Source: Microbacteriaceae bacterium UBA6152
Lineage (GTDB): Bacteria > Actinomycetota > Actinomycetes > Actinomycetales > Microbacteriaceae
Reading direction: 5' to 3'
Length of the DNA: 5,771 nt
NCBI GenBank assembly: GCA_002423075.1
Contig: DIUS01000080.1
Span: 33,410-39,180 of the forward strand
Made by a program: the position numbers and the translations under genes. Under the pieces are notes generated by a model. That model searched no databases. It had not been told where the DNA came from and worked only from the letters and a program-made list of their open reading frames with translations. Shown piece after piece: positions 1-5,771 of this stretch (positions within the stretch are counted from its first letter, which is position 1; each line of letters opens with the position of its first letter).

Positions 1-333
1 GTGGCCGCCTACCAGCTCACCCAGCAGAAGCTCGTCGACATGGCGCTCGAGATCGACAAGGGCTTCCTGCTCGCGCTGCAGCTCGGGCGCTTGAAAGACG
101 CGGGGCAGCTGCAGCCGCACCAGATCTCGGTCGGCAAGCTCAACAACACTCGCGAGGCGATCGCGATCGCGCGCGAGGCGCGGGCAATGTTCGGCGGCAA
201 CGGCATCACCCTCGAGCACTCGCCCCTGCGGCACGCCAACAACCTCGAGTCTGTGCGCACCTACGAGGGCACCGACGACGTGCACACGCTCATTCTCGGC
301 AACGCGATCACGGGCATCGCTGCCTTCCGCTAG
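1..333 (+). CDS. gcdH: Acyl-CoA dehydrogenase, glutaryl-CoA dehydrogenase type (C-terminal fragment, 5' cut by window edge)
   Basis: This is the last 110 codons of a flavin-dependent acyl-CoA dehydrogenase, a family of about 390 residues, so roughly the first 280 residues lie outside the window. The visible part is the C-terminal all-helical domain. It carries the FGGNGI motif (residues 64-69 of the fragment) and the block RHANNLESVRTYEGTDD, followed by HTLILGNAITGIAAF. This tail is characteristic of glutaryl-CoA dehydrogenases, and the Glu in TYEGT (residue 89) matches the family's catalytic base, which abstracts the substrate alpha proton. Members oxidise and decarboxylate glutaryl-CoA to crotonyl-CoA in lysine/tryptophan breakdown, passing electrons to electron-transfer flavoprotein in the cytoplasm. 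The GTG at position 1 is an internal Val codon, not a start. Substrate is inferred from the tail only; a related acyl-CoA dehydrogenase with another substrate is possible. Its TAG stop overlaps the stop of the convergent transporter gene. Confidence 0.87.
   Translation: MAAYQLTQQKLVDMALEIDKGFLLALQLGRLKDAGQLQPHQISVGKLNNTREAIAIAREARAMFGGNGITLEHSPLRHANNLESVRTYEGTDDVHTLILGNAITGIAAFR
330..333. other. Shared CTAG: overlapping stop codons of convergent genes
   Basis: The plus-strand dehydrogenase stops with TAG at 331-333 and the minus-strand transporter stops with TAG at 332-330. The palindromic tetranucleotide CTAG supplies both, leaving no intergenic space. Any terminator for either gene must therefore lie inside the other's coding sequence. 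Confidence 0.9.
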
Positions 334-1586
334 TCGGTCGTGCGTGAGCGCGCTCGACTCTGCCGCCGCACGACGATCACGAGAAGGGTGAGCGCAACGG
401 CCTGCGCCGGCAGCGTCACCGCGGCGATGGCGAGCGCATCAGGGTAGAGCGCACCGGCGAGCACGGCTCCAGCGAGCGTTCCAGCCCCTTGGAAGACCGC
501 GAAGATTCCGTAGGCAGTTCCGCGTCGCGTCGTCGGCACGAGATCGGCGACGAGCGCCTTCACCGTGGAATCCTGAATACCGATGGCGGCTCCCCACAGC
601 ACGATGCCGACGAGAGCGCCGCCAACGCCGTCGGCGAGCACCAGCAGGGGAACGCCCGCCGCGAGCACCGGCACGGCGAGCAGCACGCCTCCGCCGAACC
701 GGTCGTAGAGGCGTCCGGTCGCGAGAGCCGCGACCGCCGCCGAGGCCATGCCGAGAGCGAAGACCACGGGCACGGCCGCCAACGGCACGAGTTCGGCGTC
801 TACCAGGTGGAACGACAGCACGCCAAAACCGATGAGCCCCAGCGCGGTGAGAGCGGTCGACGTCGAGAACAGCACGAAGGTCAGAGGGATACGGTGCGCG
901 TGCCGCGGTGCGGCAGCCTCCGCTGCCTCCGCATTGTCCGTTGTCGCGACCTCGGGCTCGGCCTCCGGTTCGAAGCCGCTGGGGTCAGGCACGCGGCTGC
1001 GCATCCAGAGCAGCAGCGCCATCGCGAGCACGGCAGGAATCAGCAGCACGGCGAACGCGGGCCAGAGCATCCCCGTCGCTGCGATGACCGCTGCGACCAG
1101 CAGGGGGCCGCTGAACGCTCCGATCTGATCAAGCAGCTTGTGCACGCCAAAACCGCGACCGCGGCCGACGGCGTTCGCGGCGAATGCCAGCAGCACCGTC
1201 TTGGCGGGACTGCGCACGGCCTTGCCGACGCGCTCGATGATGATGAGCGCGGCGGCGGCGGTCAGACCGACAGCCCCCAAGAAAGGGGTGATGGCCAGCA
1301 ATGGCACGCTGACCGCGGTCAGCGCATAGCCTGCTATCGCCGCGCTCCAATAGCGACGGGTGCGATCGACGATCGGGCCGCTGACGAGTCTCAGCATGAA
1401 TCCGAGCGCCTCTGCAGAACCGGTCACCAGGCCGACGACGAGTGCCGTGGCGCCCAACTCACCGAGCAGTGGGCCGGCGATCGATCGGGCTCCATCGGCG
1501 ACGAGATCGACTGCGAGGCTCACGCCACCGAAGCCCAGAACCACCTGCCAGGCGGTCCAGGGCTGCCGAGAACGTGTCGTGGTCAC
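330..1586 (-). CDS. Major facilitator superfamily transporter, 12 TM, unknown substrate
   Basis: This is an inner-membrane secondary transporter of about 418 residues, the usual MFS size. Around twelve hydrophobic segments can be drawn, six on each side of a charged Glu/Ala-rich central loop (about residues 200-232). MFS motif A appears after TM2 as GPIVDRTRRYW (70-80), with a degenerate copy in the second half, GRLYDRFGGG (291-300). The segments DGARSIAGPLLGELGA (31-46) and ERVGKAVRSPAKT (118-130) recall a poorly characterised bacterial MFS subfamily; no substrate can be named. The open frame extends to 1760, but the extra 58 residues are Arg-rich and overlap the end of gap, so they look like a shadow. 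I chose the GTG at 1586, 41 bases after the gap stop; GTG at 1604 (six residues longer) is an alternative. Neither has a clear ribosome binding site. It probably reads through from gap. The 3' end overlaps the convergent dehydrogenase gene in a shared CTAG. Confidence 0.88.
   Translation of the reverse strand: MTTTRSRQPWTAWQVVLGFGGVSLAVDLVADGARSIAGPLLGELGATALVVGLVTGSAEALGFMLRLVSGPIVDRTRRYWSAAIAGYALTAVSVPLLAITPFLGAVGLTAAAALIIIERVGKAVRSPAKTVLLAFAANAVGRGRGFGVHKLLDQIGAFSGPLLVAAVIAATGMLWPAFAVLLIPAVLAMALLLWMRSRVPDPSGFEPEAEPEVATTDNAEAAEAAAPRHAHRIPLTFVLFSTSTALTALGLIGFGVLSFHLVDAELVPLAAVPVVFALGMASAAVAALATGRLYDRFGGGVLLAVPVLAAGVPLLVLADGVGGALVGIVLWGAAIGIQDSTVKALVADLVPTTRRGTAYGIFAVFQGAGTLAGAVLAGALYPDALAIAAVTLPAQAVALTLLVIVVRRQSRARSRTTD
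337..374. repeat. Nested inverted repeats just past the convergent stops (possible terminator for the dehydrogenase gene)
   Basis: GTCGTGCG (337-344) pairs exactly with CGCACGAC (367-374). Between them sits the perfect 10-bp palindrome GAGCGCGCTC (346-355). The structure begins four bases after the plus-strand stop, in the last codons of the transporter gene, the expected position for a terminator of the dehydrogenase transcript. No T-run follows, and short GC palindromes arise easily at this base composition, so the role is uncertain. Confidence 0.3.
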
Positions 1587-1627
1587 TGGCTCATCGTGGC
1601 ACACCGACGGGAGTGGGCGGCCTGCGT

Positions 1628-3076
1628 TCAGACCCCGACGCGCTCGGGCACGACGGTCGGGTGCGAGCCGGCCATCGTCTCCAGCACGCGCACGACCTGC
1701 GAGCTGTAGCCGTACTCGTTGTCGTACCAGACGTAGACAATGAGAGTGTCGCCCGTGCAAATGGTCGCGAGCCCGTCGACGATGCCAGCGCGGTGCGAGC
1801 CGATGAAGTCGGTCGAGACCACCTCGGGTGACTCGATGTAGTCGATCTGCTGACGCAGGCTCGAGTGCAGCGATGTCTCACGCAGGAAGTGATTGACCTC
1901 GTCGCGGGTCGTCGGCCGCTCGAGACGCAGGTTGAGAATGGCCATGGAGACGTCGGGCGTCGGTACCCGAATGGCATTGCCCGTGAGCTTGCCCTCGAGT
2001 GTCGGCAGGGCCTTGGCGACGGCTTTCGCCGCCCCGGTTTCGGTGATGACCATGTTGAGCGCGGCCGAGCGGCCACGCCGGTCGCCCTTGTGGAAGTTGT
2101 CGATGAGGTTCTGGTCGTTAGTGAATGAGTGCACCGTCTCGACGTGACCGTGCACGATGCCGTACTCATCGTCGAGCACCTTGAGCACGGGCGTGATTGC
2201 GTTGGTCGTGCACGAGGCAGCCGTTACGATGCGCTCATCGGGCTCGATCGACTCGTGGTTGATGCCGTGCACGACGTTCGGCAGCGCGCCTTTGCCGGGC
2301 GCCGTGAGCAACACACGTGCGACTCCCCTCGACCGCAGGTGCTGCGAGAGCCCTTCGTCGTCGCGCCAGCGCCCGGTGTTGTCGACGACAATCGCGTCGT
2401 GAATGCCATAGGCGGTGTAGTCGATCGCGGCCGGATCGTCGGCGTAGATGACCTGAATGAGGGTGCCGTTGGCGAGAATCGTGTTGGCCTCAGCGTCGAC
2501 GCTGATGGTGCCCTCGAACGGCCCGTGTACCGAGTCGCGCCGCAACAGACTCGCGCGCTTGATGAGGTCGTTCTCTCCCCCGCGCCGCACGACGATCGCC
2601 CGCAGGTGCAGGCCCGCACCGTTTCCGGCGTGCGCGATCAGGATGCGCGCGAGCAGCCGCCCGATGCGTCCGAAGCCGTACAGCACGACATCGGTGCCGC
2701 CCGCGTTGCGCGGTGCTTGCTGCGTCGGCGCGAGCGCATCGCGCAGGTAGTCGACCATTGACCGTCCGCCGCCGTGCTCGTCGTAGTCGAGCAGCAGTCG
2801 CGCGATGTCAAGAGACGCTGGGCCGTGGTCGAGCGTGAGGAGAGCATCCAGTACCCGCTTCGTATGCTCAAGCGGCAGAGCCGCTCCCGTGACGTGGTGG
2901 GCGTAGCGATGCGCCTTGATGACGCCGATCGCCGACTGGTTGATGAGACGGCGACCGTGAATCGACGTGATCACCCCGTGCTCGCGGTACAGGCGTCCGA
3001 TGGAGGGTATCAGCTGCTCGGCAAGGGCTTCGCGAGCCTGCCAGGCATCACGCTGGGCGCGAACGACGTCGGTCAT
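1628..3076 (-). CDS. gap: Glyceraldehyde-3-phosphate dehydrogenase, long isoform with N-terminal extension
   Basis: This cytoplasmic enzyme interconverts glyceraldehyde-3-phosphate and 1,3-bisphosphoglycerate with NAD(P). At 482 residues it is about 145 longer than the usual 335. The canonical part begins near residue 128 with the Rossmann motif GFGRIGR (134-140). The active site is ASCTTN with nucleophile Cys289, and His316 in HVETVHSFTN lies the canonical 27 residues further on. The S-loop and substrate-binding region follow (DRRGRSAALN about 332-341, TGAAKAVAKALP about 347-358, GKLTGNAIRVPTPD about 362-375), then WYDNEYGYS near the end. Residues 1-125 are a mostly helical charged extension of unknown role. 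The long form resembles GapB of Corynebacterium glutamicum, which works in the gluconeogenic direction and can use NADP; here the residues where NAD-specific enzymes have Asp are Arg164/Arg165, which fits NADP use (inference). The ATG at 3076 has only a GAGG one base away but a TAGCGT box at leaderless spacing. Confidence 0.95.
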   Translation of the reverse strand: MTDVVRAQRDAWQAREALAEQLIPSIGRLYREHGVITSIHGRRLINQSAIGVIKAHRYAHHVTGAALPLEHTKRVLDALLTLDHGPASLDIARLLLDYDEHGGGRSMVDYLRDALAPTQQAPRNAGGTDVVLYGFGRIGRLLARILIAHAGNGAGLHLRAIVVRRGGENDLIKRASLLRRDSVHGPFEGTISVDAEANTILANGTLIQVIYADDPAAIDYTAYGIHDAIVVDNTGRWRDDEGLSQHLRSRGVARVLLTAPGKGALPNVVHGINHESIEPDERIVTAASCTTNAITPVLKVLDDEYGIVHGHVETVHSFTNDQNLIDNFHKGDRRGRSAALNMVITETGAAKAVAKALPTLEGKLTGNAIRVPTPDVSMAILNLRLERPTTRDEVNHFLRETSLHSSLRQQIDYIESPEVVSTDFIGSHRAGIVDGLATICTGDTLIVYVWYDNEYGYSSQVVRVLETMAGSHPTVVPERVGV

Positions 3077-3082
3077 GCCTCA

Positions 3083-3088
3083 ACGCTA
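3083..3088 (-). promoter_or_regulatory. Possible -10 box of gap (leaderless arrangement)
   Basis: Read on the minus strand, the hexamer TAGCGT fits the actinobacterial TANNNT -10 pattern. Its last T lies 7 bases upstream of the A of the gap ATG, the spacing expected if transcription begins at the start codon. The only Shine-Dalgarno-like string, GAGG, is one base from the ATG, too close to work well, which also favours leaderless initiation. No convincing -35 hexamer is seen. A short motif in GC-rich DNA can occur by chance. Confidence 0.35.
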
Positions 3089-3089
3089 G

Positions 3090-3124
3090 CGACCGTGCGA
3101 GCCTCGTTCGGACTCGCACGGTCG
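3090..3124. repeat. Perfect 12-bp inverted repeat between the flotillin gene and gap (hairpin or operator)
   Basis: The arms CGACCGTGCGAG (3090-3101) and CTCGCACGGTCG (3113-3124) are exact reverse complements separated by 11 bases. In RNA this makes a stable GC-rich stem starting 10 bases after the flotillin stop and ending 13 bases before the gap ATG. No T-run follows it on the minus strand, so a classical Rho-independent terminator is not shown, although actinobacterial terminators often lack one. As DNA, it lies just upstream of the possible gap -10 box, where a dimeric regulator could bind. An 8-bp direct repeat, CTCAACGC, flanks it at 3079-3086 and 3126-3133. Confidence 0.6.
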
Positions 3125-3134
3125 TCTCAACGCA

Positions 3135-4670
3135 TCAAGATTCGGTGTTCTTGCGCCGTGGTGACGCCGTGCTCGCCGCACCCTTCGCCACCGCGGCACC
3201 GGTTGCCTCACCGACGACCTTGCCGTTGATGAGCTCGGCGATGTCGATGCCGACGAGGTCTTTAATGATCTTCGTCGACGTCGCGAGCTGGCCGGCCACG
3301 TTCTCGCCGAGCTGGTTGGTGCCCGCGCCGTCCGACGAGATGACCGTCATGTTCTGGATGGCCCCGAGCGGTTCGGCGGCGGCGCGCACGATCTCGGGCA
3401 GCTGGTCGATGATGCGCTGCTTCAGCAGGGCCTCGGCGCGCTCTGCGAGTGCCTCGGCCTGGGCACGGGTCGAGTCGGCCTCGGCCGTACCCTTCGAGCG
3501 GATGGCGCTGGCCTCGGCCTCACCCTCAGCCGCGAGCGCCTCCGAGGCGGCGATGCGGCGGGCGCGCTCGGCGATACCTTCCGACTCGACGGCCTCAGCG
3601 GCACTTCGACGACGGTTGCGCTCGGCCAGACCTTCGGCCTCGATGGCTTCGGCGGCAGCCTTGCGCGCGTCGCGCTCGGCGTTGGCGCCAGCGACTGAGG
3701 CGATGGCGGCGGCGTTCGCCTCCTTCTCAATGGCGTAGGCCTGGGCGTCGGCGACGGCACGCACCTCGGCGTCGAGCTCTTGCTTGCGCAGGCCGACGCG
3801 CTTCTGCGCCGTGACCTCCTGCTGGCTGACGACCTCCTGCTGCGCGATCGCCTCGGCGAGTGGCGCTGCGGCGGCGGCTTCGGCGCGGGCCTTGTCGGTC
3901 TCTTTCTGAATCTCGGCGTTGCGCAGGTCGAGCGCGCGCTGGCTCTCGGCAATCTTCTGGGCCGCGGCGATGCGCGCTTCTTCTGAGGCCTGCTGGGCCT
4001 GCGCTTCGGCGATCTCGGCGACCTGCTTCACGCGGGCGGCTTCGGCGCGACCGAGGTCGCGGATGTAGTTGTTCTCGTCGTCGATCTCTTTGATCTGCAG
4101 GGTATCGATCTGCAGGCCCTGAATGTCGAGGGCCTCGCGCACGGCCTCAAGCACCTGCTCTTGCAGGGCCGAACGGTTGGTGATGATCTCGGTCACCGTG
4201 AGCTGACCGACGATCGATCGCACCGAACCGCTCAACACCTCTTCGGTCGACGATTCAATCTGGTCCTGCTGGTTCAAGAAGCGCTGGGCAGCCGCGCGCA
4301 CCATGGCCTCAGAGCCGCCGACCTTGACGACGGCGACCGCGTTGACCTTGATCGTGATGGCGTCGCGTGTCTGAGCGGTGGCCTGCACGTTGAGCTGGCG
4401 CGACCGCAGGCTGAGCTTGAAATAGGCCTCAACGATCGGCTTGACGAAGACTCGCGAGCCGAAGACGACACGCTGGCCGACGTTCTCCATCTCGGCGTTC
4501 TGCGCGCGCTCTTTCGGGGTGCGCTGGCGCGACGTGACGATGATCGCCTCGTCGGGCTTCGCCACCTTGATGCTGCGCAGCAGCACGATGATGATGATGA
4601 GCGAGATGACGACGGCGACGCCGATACCGACGATCTGCGTGAAGAACTGGTCGATCGAGTCAAAGAACAT
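3135..4670 (-). CDS. Flotillin-like SPFH/band 7 membrane protein
   Basis: This 511-residue protein has the flotillin architecture. A short N-terminal segment is followed by one hydrophobic helix (about 13-32, with a run of isoleucines), an SPFH/band 7 domain (about 35-205) and a long Ala/Glu/Arg-rich coiled coil (about 205-420). A tail (420-511) ends in a basic SPRRKNTES. The string RQLNVQATAQTRDAITIKVNAVAVVKVGG (about 91-119, split here as RQLNVQATAQTRDAITIKVN then AVAVVKVGG) is typical SPFH core. Bacterial flotillins oligomerise at the cytoplasmic face of the membrane and influence membrane fluidity, microdomains and assembly of membrane complexes. Three exact-length 18-residue repeats lie at 331-384. 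Many bacterial flotillin genes pair with an nfeD gene, but none is next to this one: rlmN is 39 bases upstream and gap 58 bases downstream. The ATG at 4670 has no good ribosome binding site but a CATACT hexamer at leaderless spacing. Family assignment is firm; cellular role is inferred. Confidence 0.93.
   Translation of the reverse strand: MFFDSIDQFFTQIVGIGVAVVISLIIIIVLLRSIKVAKPDEAIIVTSRQRTPKERAQNAEMENVGQRVVFGSRVFVKPIVEAYFKLSLRSRQLNVQATAQTRDAITIKVNAVAVVKVGGSEAMVRAAAQRFLNQQDQIESSTEEVLSGSVRSIVGQLTVTEIITNRSALQEQVLEAVREALDIQGLQIDTLQIKEIDDENNYIRDLGRAEAARVKQVAEIAEAQAQQASEEARIAAAQKIAESQRALDLRNAEIQKETDKARAEAAAAAPLAEAIAQQEVVSQQEVTAQKRVGLRKQELDAEVRAVADAQAYAIEKEANAAAIASVAGANAERDARKAAAEAIEAEGLAERNRRRSAAEAVESEGIAERARRIAASEALAAEGEAEASAIRSKGTAEADSTRAQAEALAERAEALLKQRIIDQLPEIVRAAAEPLGAIQNMTVISSDGAGTNQLGENVAGQLATSTKIIKDLVGIDIAELINGKVVGEATGAAVAKGAASTASPRRKNTES
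3519..3680 (-). repeat. Three tandem 18-residue (54-bp) repeats within the flotillin coiled coil
   Basis: Residues 331-348, 349-366 and 367-384 align without gaps as AERDARKAAAEAIEAEGL, AERNRRRSAAEAVESEGI and AERARRIAASEALAAEGE. The consensus is AER..R..A.EA..(A/S)EG., with a degenerate fourth unit beginning AEASAIRSKG. Eighteen residues equal five turns of an alpha helix, so each unit presents the same basic and acidic face. The copies have diverged in codon use and residues, so this is an old duplication, not a recent slippage product. Glu-Ala-rich repeats are known in flotillin C-terminal regions. Confidence 0.75.
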
Positions 4671-4676
4671 AGGCCC

Positions 4677-4682
4677 AGTATG
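4677..4682 (-). promoter_or_regulatory. Possible -10 box of the flotillin gene (leaderless arrangement)
   Basis: On the minus strand the hexamer CATACT matches TATAAT at four of six positions. Its last T lies 7 bases upstream of the A of the ATG at 4670, the same spacing as the TAGCGT box before gap. There is no purine-rich ribosome binding site before this ATG (the intervening bases are GGGCCT). No -35 hexamer is recognisable. The evidence is a weak motif plus spacing only; the gene could equally be read through from rlmN 39 bases upstream. Confidence 0.25.
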
Positions 4683-4709
4683 GCCGAGTCGAGGGATGTT
4701 CGGGGGTGA

Positions 4710-5771
4710 CTATTCCGCGGCGGCGAGTTGCCCGCAGGCTCCGTCGATTTCTTTGCCCCGGGTGTCGCGCAACGTGGTCGGAATACCGGCGTCGTCCAGC
4801 CGCCGCACGAATTCGCGCATGACCGCGGGCTCCGAGCTCGTCCATATCGACCCCGGGGTCGGGTTGAGCGGAATCGGGTTCACGTGCACCCAGCCTCGAC
4901 CGCGCTCGAGCAACTTCTGGGCGAGCAGGTCAGCGCGCCAGGCGTGGTCGTTCATGTCTTTGATGAGGGCGTACTCGATCGACACCCGACGGCCGGTGGC
5001 ATCGAAGTAGGCGCGTGCTGCATCGAGGGCCTCATCGACCTTCCACCGCGAGTTGACCGGAATCAGCTCGTCGCGCAGCTGGTCGTCAGGTGCATGAAGG
5101 CTCAGCGCGAACGTCACGGGGACCTTCTCTTCGGCGAGCTTCAGGATGGCCGGCACGAGCCCGACGGTCGAGACCGTGATGTGCCGAGCGCTCATGCCGA
5201 GCCCGTGCGGCTGGGGTTCGACCATTGTGCGCAGCGCATCCATGACCCGGTTGTAGTTGGCGAGCGGTTCGCCCATGCCCATGAAGACGATATTGCTCAC
5301 GCGCTCAGGGGTGGTCTCGCCTCGCTTCTTGCCGCCGAGCTCGCCCGCGGCGATCGCCGCATTGGCCTGCACGATCTGGTCGATGATCTCCGCGCTCGAC
5401 ATGTTGCGCGTCAGCCCCGCCTGTCCCGTCGCGCAGAACGGACAGTTCATGCCGCAGCCGGCCTGGCTCGAGACGCACAACGTGATGCGACCCGGGTAGC
5501 GCATGAGCACGCTCTCAACGAGGGCGCCGTCATGCAGCCTCCACAAGAACTTGATGGTGTCGCCATTGTCGGTGCGCAGGCGACGCACCTCGGTGAGCAA
5601 CGGTGGCAGCATGCCGGCGACGAGCTCGTCGCGCTGGGCGGCCGGCAGGTCGGTCATCGAGGCGGGGTCGCTCGTGTAGTGCGTGAAGTAGTGCGTGCTT
5701 AACTGCTGGGCACGAAAACCGGGCAGGCCCAGCTCGACGACGCGCTCGACGCGCTGCTCGGGAGTCAGGTC
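4710..5771 (-). CDS. rlmN: Dual-specificity rRNA/tRNA adenine-C2 methyltransferase RlmN (5' end cut by window edge)
   Basis: This radical SAM enzyme methylates C2 of A2503 in 23S rRNA and of A37 in some tRNAs, supporting translational fidelity. The window holds 353 codons and the frame stays open to the right edge, so a short N-terminal piece, probably 10-30 residues, is missing. The ATG at 5657 is internal: upstream codons read LGLPGFRAQQLSTHYFTHY, the helical N-terminal domain typical of RlmN. Numbering from the edge, the iron-sulfur motif CxxxCxxC is C106, C110 and C113 (AGCGMNCPFCATGQAG), the conserved Cys in TLCVSS is C99, the SAM-contacting GMGEP motif begins at 165, and the methyl-carrying Cys is C346 in EIDGACGQL. 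All catalytic residues are present, so it looks functional. RlmN is preferred over Cfr from the actinobacterial context and overall match. The flotillin gene starts 39 bases downstream with no clear terminator between. Confidence 0.97.
   Translation of the reverse strand, partial: DLTPEQRVERVVELGLPGFRAQQLSTHYFTHYTSDPASMTDLPAAQRDELVAGMLPPLLTEVRRLRTDNGDTIKFLWRLHDGALVESVLMRYPGRITLCVSSQAGCGMNCPFCATGQAGLTRNMSSAEIIDQIVQANAAIAAGELGGKKRGETTPERVSNIVFMGMGEPLANYNRVMDALRTMVEPQPHGLGMSARHITVSTVGLVPAILKLAEEKVPVTFALSLHAPDDQLRDELIPVNSRWKVDEALDAARAYFDATGRRVSIEYALIKDMNDHAWRADLLAQKLLERGRGWVHVNPIPLNPTPGSIWTSSEPAVMREFVRRLDDAGIPTTLRDTRGKEIDGACGQLAAAE

Noticed and set aside
1..3. GTG at position 1 as the start of the dehydrogenase
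   Set aside because: The 110 residues are only the last third of the C-terminal domain of an acyl-CoA dehydrogenase; the gene is cut by the window edge.
156..184. GCGATCGCGATCGCGCGCG low-complexity run
   Set aside because: It is explained by coding for an Ala/Ile/Arg/Glu helix in the dehydrogenase with GC-biased codons; no second copy is seen in the window.
489..1709. Long 406-codon open frame on the plus strand across the transporter gene
   Set aside because: It is antisense to a clear 12-TM MFS protein. Its product is rich in Arg, His, Glu and Gln with no recognisable domain, as expected for the complement of GC-rich hydrophobic codons.
1587..1760. Extended N-terminus of the MFS transporter from the ATG at 1760
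   Set aside because: The added 58 residues are Arg-rich, lack hydrophobic segments and overlap the conserved end of GAPDH in another frame. MFS proteins normally start shortly before TM1.
4587..4598. GAT trinucleotide run as a possible phase-variable microsatellite
   Set aside because: It has only four units, is in frame, and encodes consecutive Ile residues in the flotillin membrane helix. Length changes would not shift the frame.
5655..5657. ATG at 5657 as the start of rlmN
   Set aside because: The frame is open upstream to the window edge and encodes the conserved RlmN N-terminal helical region, so this Met is internal.
4728..5702. 324-codon open frame on the plus strand across rlmN
   Set aside because: The minus strand encodes all catalytic motifs of RlmN. 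The antisense product has no family resemblance and runs beyond the gene's natural features.

Overview
The window is high-GC DNA with strong G/C third-position bias and dense, mostly co-oriented genes. Protein signatures point to a high-GC actinobacterium, perhaps Micrococcales/Microbacteriaceae: an RlmN N-terminus of actinobacterial style, a long GAPDH isoform of the type known from Corynebacterium, and possible leaderless starts. The family-level guess comes from general resemblance only.

Layout from left to right: (1) positions 1-333, plus strand, the C-terminal end of an acyl-CoA dehydrogenase of the glutaryl-CoA dehydrogenase type, cut by the left edge. (2) Four genes on the minus strand, transcribed right to left: rlmN (cut by the right edge, ends 4710), a flotillin-like SPFH/band 7 membrane protein (4670-3135), a 482-residue glyceraldehyde-3-phosphate dehydrogenase with an N-terminal extension (3076-1628), and a 12-TM major facilitator transporter (about 1586-330). 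Gaps between them are 39, 58 and 41 bases, so read-through is plausible. The flotillin and gap starts also have -10-like hexamers at the spacing expected for leaderless transcripts, and a perfect 12-bp inverted repeat sits just upstream of gap. The plus-strand gene and the minus-strand cluster converge and share a CTAG that is a TAG stop on both strands.

Functionally these look like housekeeping and metabolic genes, not one pathway: rRNA/tRNA methylation, membrane microdomain organisation, triose-phosphate metabolism (possibly NADP-linked), transport of an unknown substrate, and acyl-CoA degradation. No tRNA, rRNA, CRISPR array, insertion sequence or phage gene is visible, and no stretch over 300 bases lacks a gene. 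I see no convincing novel multi-gene system. The most notable details are the dyad/direct-repeat structure before gap, the GAPDH extension and altered cofactor-site residues, the 18-residue tandem repeats in the flotillin, and the shared stop codons.
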